This document shows positions 63,701-64,000 of a stretch of DNA of 64,000 nt, piece after piece (positions within the stretch are counted from its first letter, which is position 1; every line of letters begins with the position of its first letter). Where the stretch lies: contig NC_079147.1 of NCBI RefSeq assembly GCF_945859685.1, positions 238,758,765 to 238,822,764 of the forward strand, written 5' to 3'. The notes under the pieces were generated by a model. That model made no database searches. It was not told the origin of the DNA and was given only the letters and a program-made list of their open reading frames with translations. The position numbers were made by a program, and so were the translations under genes. The DNA is from Eupeodes corollae. Taxonomy: Eukaryota > Arthropoda > Insecta > Diptera > Syrphidae.

Positions 63701-64000
63701 GGTGGCATTATGTCCTGAACCGAGCCTTGAAAAAAGATGCGATTTTCACTGCTTGATAGGAAATTAATACACCTTTCTAACGATGTGAACATCCTCACAA
63801 TTACCGACAATTTTGAATTTTTCATTTTTTCGAAAAAATCGTGGGCTAACCCCTTGTCTAAAAATAACAATTTTTTCATTATTGTTCTGGACCCCACCAA
63901 GATATACATCAAAAGAAAGGTCTTTTTAAGCTCTATCTATGCCTGCAAGCCAAAAGATTTTTCGAGCTCTATCTTCAGAAATATTTGTAGTATTGTAAAA
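60800..64000 (+). repeat. Higher-order repeat, 1707-bp period (5 monomers), reaching the window end
   Basis: Markers recur at +1707: TTTTCGCTGCTTG (61351 and 63058), CATTTATTCG (61772 and 63479), AATAAATACACC with CCGGCAATTTAG (61030-61085 and 62737-62792). The same marker set is also seen once at 50.4-51.6 kb and 52.5-53.3 kb, so this block derives from, or exchanged with, that part of the array. Confidence 0.82.

Larger units (their letters stand above)
15735..64000 (+). repeat. Satellite array, 339/343-bp monomer, about 140 copies, runs off the window
   Basis: Head-to-tail copies of one AT-rich monomer fill the rest of the window. For example, copies begin at 18248, 18587 and 18926 (339-bp steps) and at 33430, 33773 and 34116 (343-bp steps). 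Size variants arise from a 4-bp duplication (CCCTGCCTGCCC against CCCTGCCC), an 8-bp loss of GTGAACAT (331 bp, e.g. near 17635, 19312, 19984, 25370), a 7-bp loss near 44453 and 45817, and 12-15-bp losses near 18030, 21733 and 28447. Each copy has the palindrome ATTTTTTCGAAAAAAT, a GAGCTC site and a twofold AGCTCTATC. No transposase, RNA gene or plausible protein gene is present. The two-nucleosome length resembles centromeric or pericentromeric satellites. Confidence 0.98.

Noticed and set aside
15735..64000. CRISPR array
   Set aside because: Repeats are about 340 bp and contiguous, with no unique spacers, in a eukaryotic genome.

Overview
The window is nuclear DNA from an insect, most likely a brachyceran fly. 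It holds AT-rich spliced introns, a ryanodine receptor C-terminus that matches the Drosophila type almost residue for residue, LINE and MITE relics, and a very long satellite array. Nothing in it is prokaryotic.

Layout. (1) 1-4163 is non-coding and rich in small transposon relics. It includes a decayed minus-strand copy of the PARP cofactor gene HPF1 (798-2085), split by a 589-bp inverted-repeat element with an 8-bp target duplication. Two further short inverted-repeat elements follow at 2241-2648 and 2965-3414. (2) 4164-15274 carries the 3' part of the ryanodine receptor gene (RyR) on the plus strand: eight exons whose phases all join, plus a likely 33-nt microexon at 4825-4857. The 5.1-kb intron before the exon at 9896 holds two dead LINEs in opposite orientations and a foldback element. 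The 0.9-kb intron at 11088-11961 holds a MITE-like element inside a cluster of CGTAAC motifs. (3) 15275 to about 15730 is the 3' UTR or flank with several AATAAA signals. (4) From about 15735 to the window end (over 48 kb, about 140 copies) lies a head-to-tail satellite. Its monomer is 339 bp, with a common 343-bp form carrying an extra 4 bp. The monomer at the gene-side edge is strongly diverged. Inner monomers are nearly uniform and organised in higher-order repeats with periods of 4789, 3409, 1841 and 1707 bp.

The only clearly functional gene is RyR, the sarcoplasmic/endoplasmic reticulum Ca2+ release channel of muscle and neurons. Its pore, S1-S6 membrane region, EF-hand pair and C-terminal zinc-binding motif are all visible. 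The satellite starts less than 0.5 kb after the RyR stop codon. That is an unusual place for a large homogenised array and is the main novelty here. The many 97-113-codon open frames inside the array, on both strands, are a by-product of the repeat and I do not treat them as genes.
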